A DNA stretch of 64,000 nucleotides from Actinomycetes bacterium (lineage in GTDB: Bacteria > Actinomycetota > Actinomycetes > Propionibacteriales > Propionibacteriaceae). The notes beneath the pieces are model-generated. The model searched no databases, was not told the DNA's origin, and saw only the letters and a list, made by a program, of their open reading frames with translations. Of the stretch, positions 63,331 to 64,000 are shown in pieces. How positions within the stretch are numbered: the first letter of the stretch is position 1; each line of letters starts with the position of its first letter. The stretch lies in NCBI GenBank assembly GCA_023458095.1, contig JAEXAS010000002.1, positions 68,458 through 132,457 on the forward strand. The letters are read 5' to 3'. The position numbers were made by a program, and so were the translations under genes.

Positions 63331-63918
63331 ATGGACACGCTGTCACAGCCCCGCAGCGACGGACGGGTTGCCCGGCGGGAGAACACCCGCGAGGTGATCC
63401 TGGACGCCGCCTCCGAACTGTTCGCCGCGCGGGGCGTGACCTCGACCTCCATCGACGACATCGCAGCTCTGGCTGGAATCGCCAAGGGGTCGGTCTATTA
63501 CAACTTCGAATCCAAGGCCGGGTTGGTGGAGGCCATCGTCGCCCGCAACAGCGAGTTGATGGCCAATGCCCTGCGCGAGGCCATCGAGGGTCGCACCGGA
63601 CTCGACCTGCGCGACGAGGTGGTGCGCGCCCTGCTCCGCCTGGTTCGCGACCACGCCGCCGGTGCCCGGGTGATGGTCACCGAACTGTTCCGAACCGAAC
63701 GTTCCTGGCGGGTTTCCATCGAGCGCTGGCGCAACCTGGCTTTGTCACCGCTCATCGACGACCTGATTCGCAACGGCGATGAACCCGCCGTAGCCGACAT
63801 CAAAGCCGCCGCCATCGTCGGCGCCACCTTGGTGACCGGCCTGGAATGGCTGCTGTTCCACCCCGAACGCACCTACGAACAAGTCAGCGCCACCGTCGTA
63901 GCCACCCTCTACCGCTGA
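63331..63918 (+). CDS. TetR-family transcriptional regulator
   Basis: 195 residues. N-terminal helix-turn-helix (REVILDAASELFAARGVTSTSIDDIAALAGIAKGSVYYNFESKAGLVEAIV) and a helical ligand domain. It is 10 bp after the YhgE/Pip gene with AGGAGG before the ATG. It is the obvious candidate to bind the palindrome at 59594-59607 and repress its own operon; the inducer may be a lipid or membrane-active compound. Confidence 0.92.
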   Translation: MDTLSQPRSDGRVARRENTREVILDAASELFAARGVTSTSIDDIAALAGIAKGSVYYNFESKAGLVEAIVARNSELMANALREAIEGRTGLDLRDEVVRALLRLVRDHAAGARVMVTELFRTERSWRVSIERWRNLALSPLIDDLIRNGDEPAVADIKAAAIVGATLVTGLEWLLFHPERTYEQVSATVVATLYR

Positions 63919-63938
63919 CCGCCACAACCCCCGCCAGA

Positions 63939-63998
63939 CGCTCCCAAAAGTGGCAGTTGCTCCCGAAGGTTCGGGGGCAACTGCCCCTTTTGGGAGCG
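63939..63998. terminator. Near-perfect 29-bp-arm palindrome after the TetR gene
   Basis: Arms 63939-63967 and 63970-63998 are complementary with two mismatches around a 2-nt loop; the outer ends contain CTCCCAAAAG/CTTTTGGGAG. It starts 20 bp after the stop and could terminate the operon, but it is much longer than needed and may be a dispersed element. Confidence 0.7.
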
Positions 63999-64000
63999 AA

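Overview
The window is about 64 kb of high-GC chromosome from an actinobacterium. The clearest lineage marker is a mycothiol S-conjugate amidase (mca). A DUF5997/LysR-like pair, a short-chain cis-prenyltransferase, an EF-G2-like GTPase and many GTG starts agree with this. Propionibacteriales or a relative is my best guess, but it is an inference without a search. No rRNA, tRNA, CRISPR array, transposase or integrase was found.

Layout. 1-8 kb: cell-wall sugar and ribosome housekeeping (glmS cut by the left edge, coaA, a GNAT acetyltransferase, a lipoprotein esterase, then rplM-rpsI-glmM and an HxxxD acyltransferase on the minus strand). 8-16 kb: a DUF1839 gene coupled to a glycoside hydrolase 2-like gene, citrate synthase, a DUF6891 protein, and an EF-G-like GTPase whose ribosome binding site lies inside a predicted hairpin. 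16-25 kb: a six-gene minus operon potD-A-B-C, saccharopine-dehydrogenase-like, gabT, facing an Lrp regulator that overlaps a class III aminotransferase. Together these look like a polyamine/GABA uptake and breakdown locus. 25-32 kb: a membrane protein, a spermidine-synthase-like methyltransferase fold, a second ABC importer of unknown substrate, and a PIN-PhoH ATPase. 32-38 kb: a tandem pair of secreted subtilases, a cis-prenyltransferase and a hemolysin III protein. 38-46 kb: a thioredoxin-like DUF255 protein, flavodoxin, mca, greA, a DUF2089/DUF4097-like pair, an AI-2E-type membrane protein, ung and msrA.

46.3-48.1 kb is a lower-GC island with two hypothetical membrane-anchored proteins. 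It is bracketed by an exact 70-bp copy of the 3' end of msrA, the arrangement left by site-specific integration into a gene end. 48-52 kb: a LacI regulator, a repeat-dense gap with an exact 95-bp direct repeat, an SRPBCC protein, a gene-free stretch flanked by inverted copies of one hairpin, a 3-methyladenine glycosylase, and a 64-bp perfect palindrome. 52-59 kb: a lipoprotein, a solitary D12-class DNA adenine methyltransferase, a Nudix hydrolase, Bax1-like and HdeD-like membrane proteins, nagA, the DUF5997/LysR-like pair and a transaldolase-like aldolase. 59.6-64 kb: a TetR-controlled operon of a degenerate ABC ATPase, a very large YhgE/Pip membrane protein and the TetR regulator, behind a promoter whose spacer holds a 14-bp palindrome.

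Two families of short dispersed repeats fill the longer intergenic gaps (16.0, 25.1, 38.0 and 49.4-49.9 kb).
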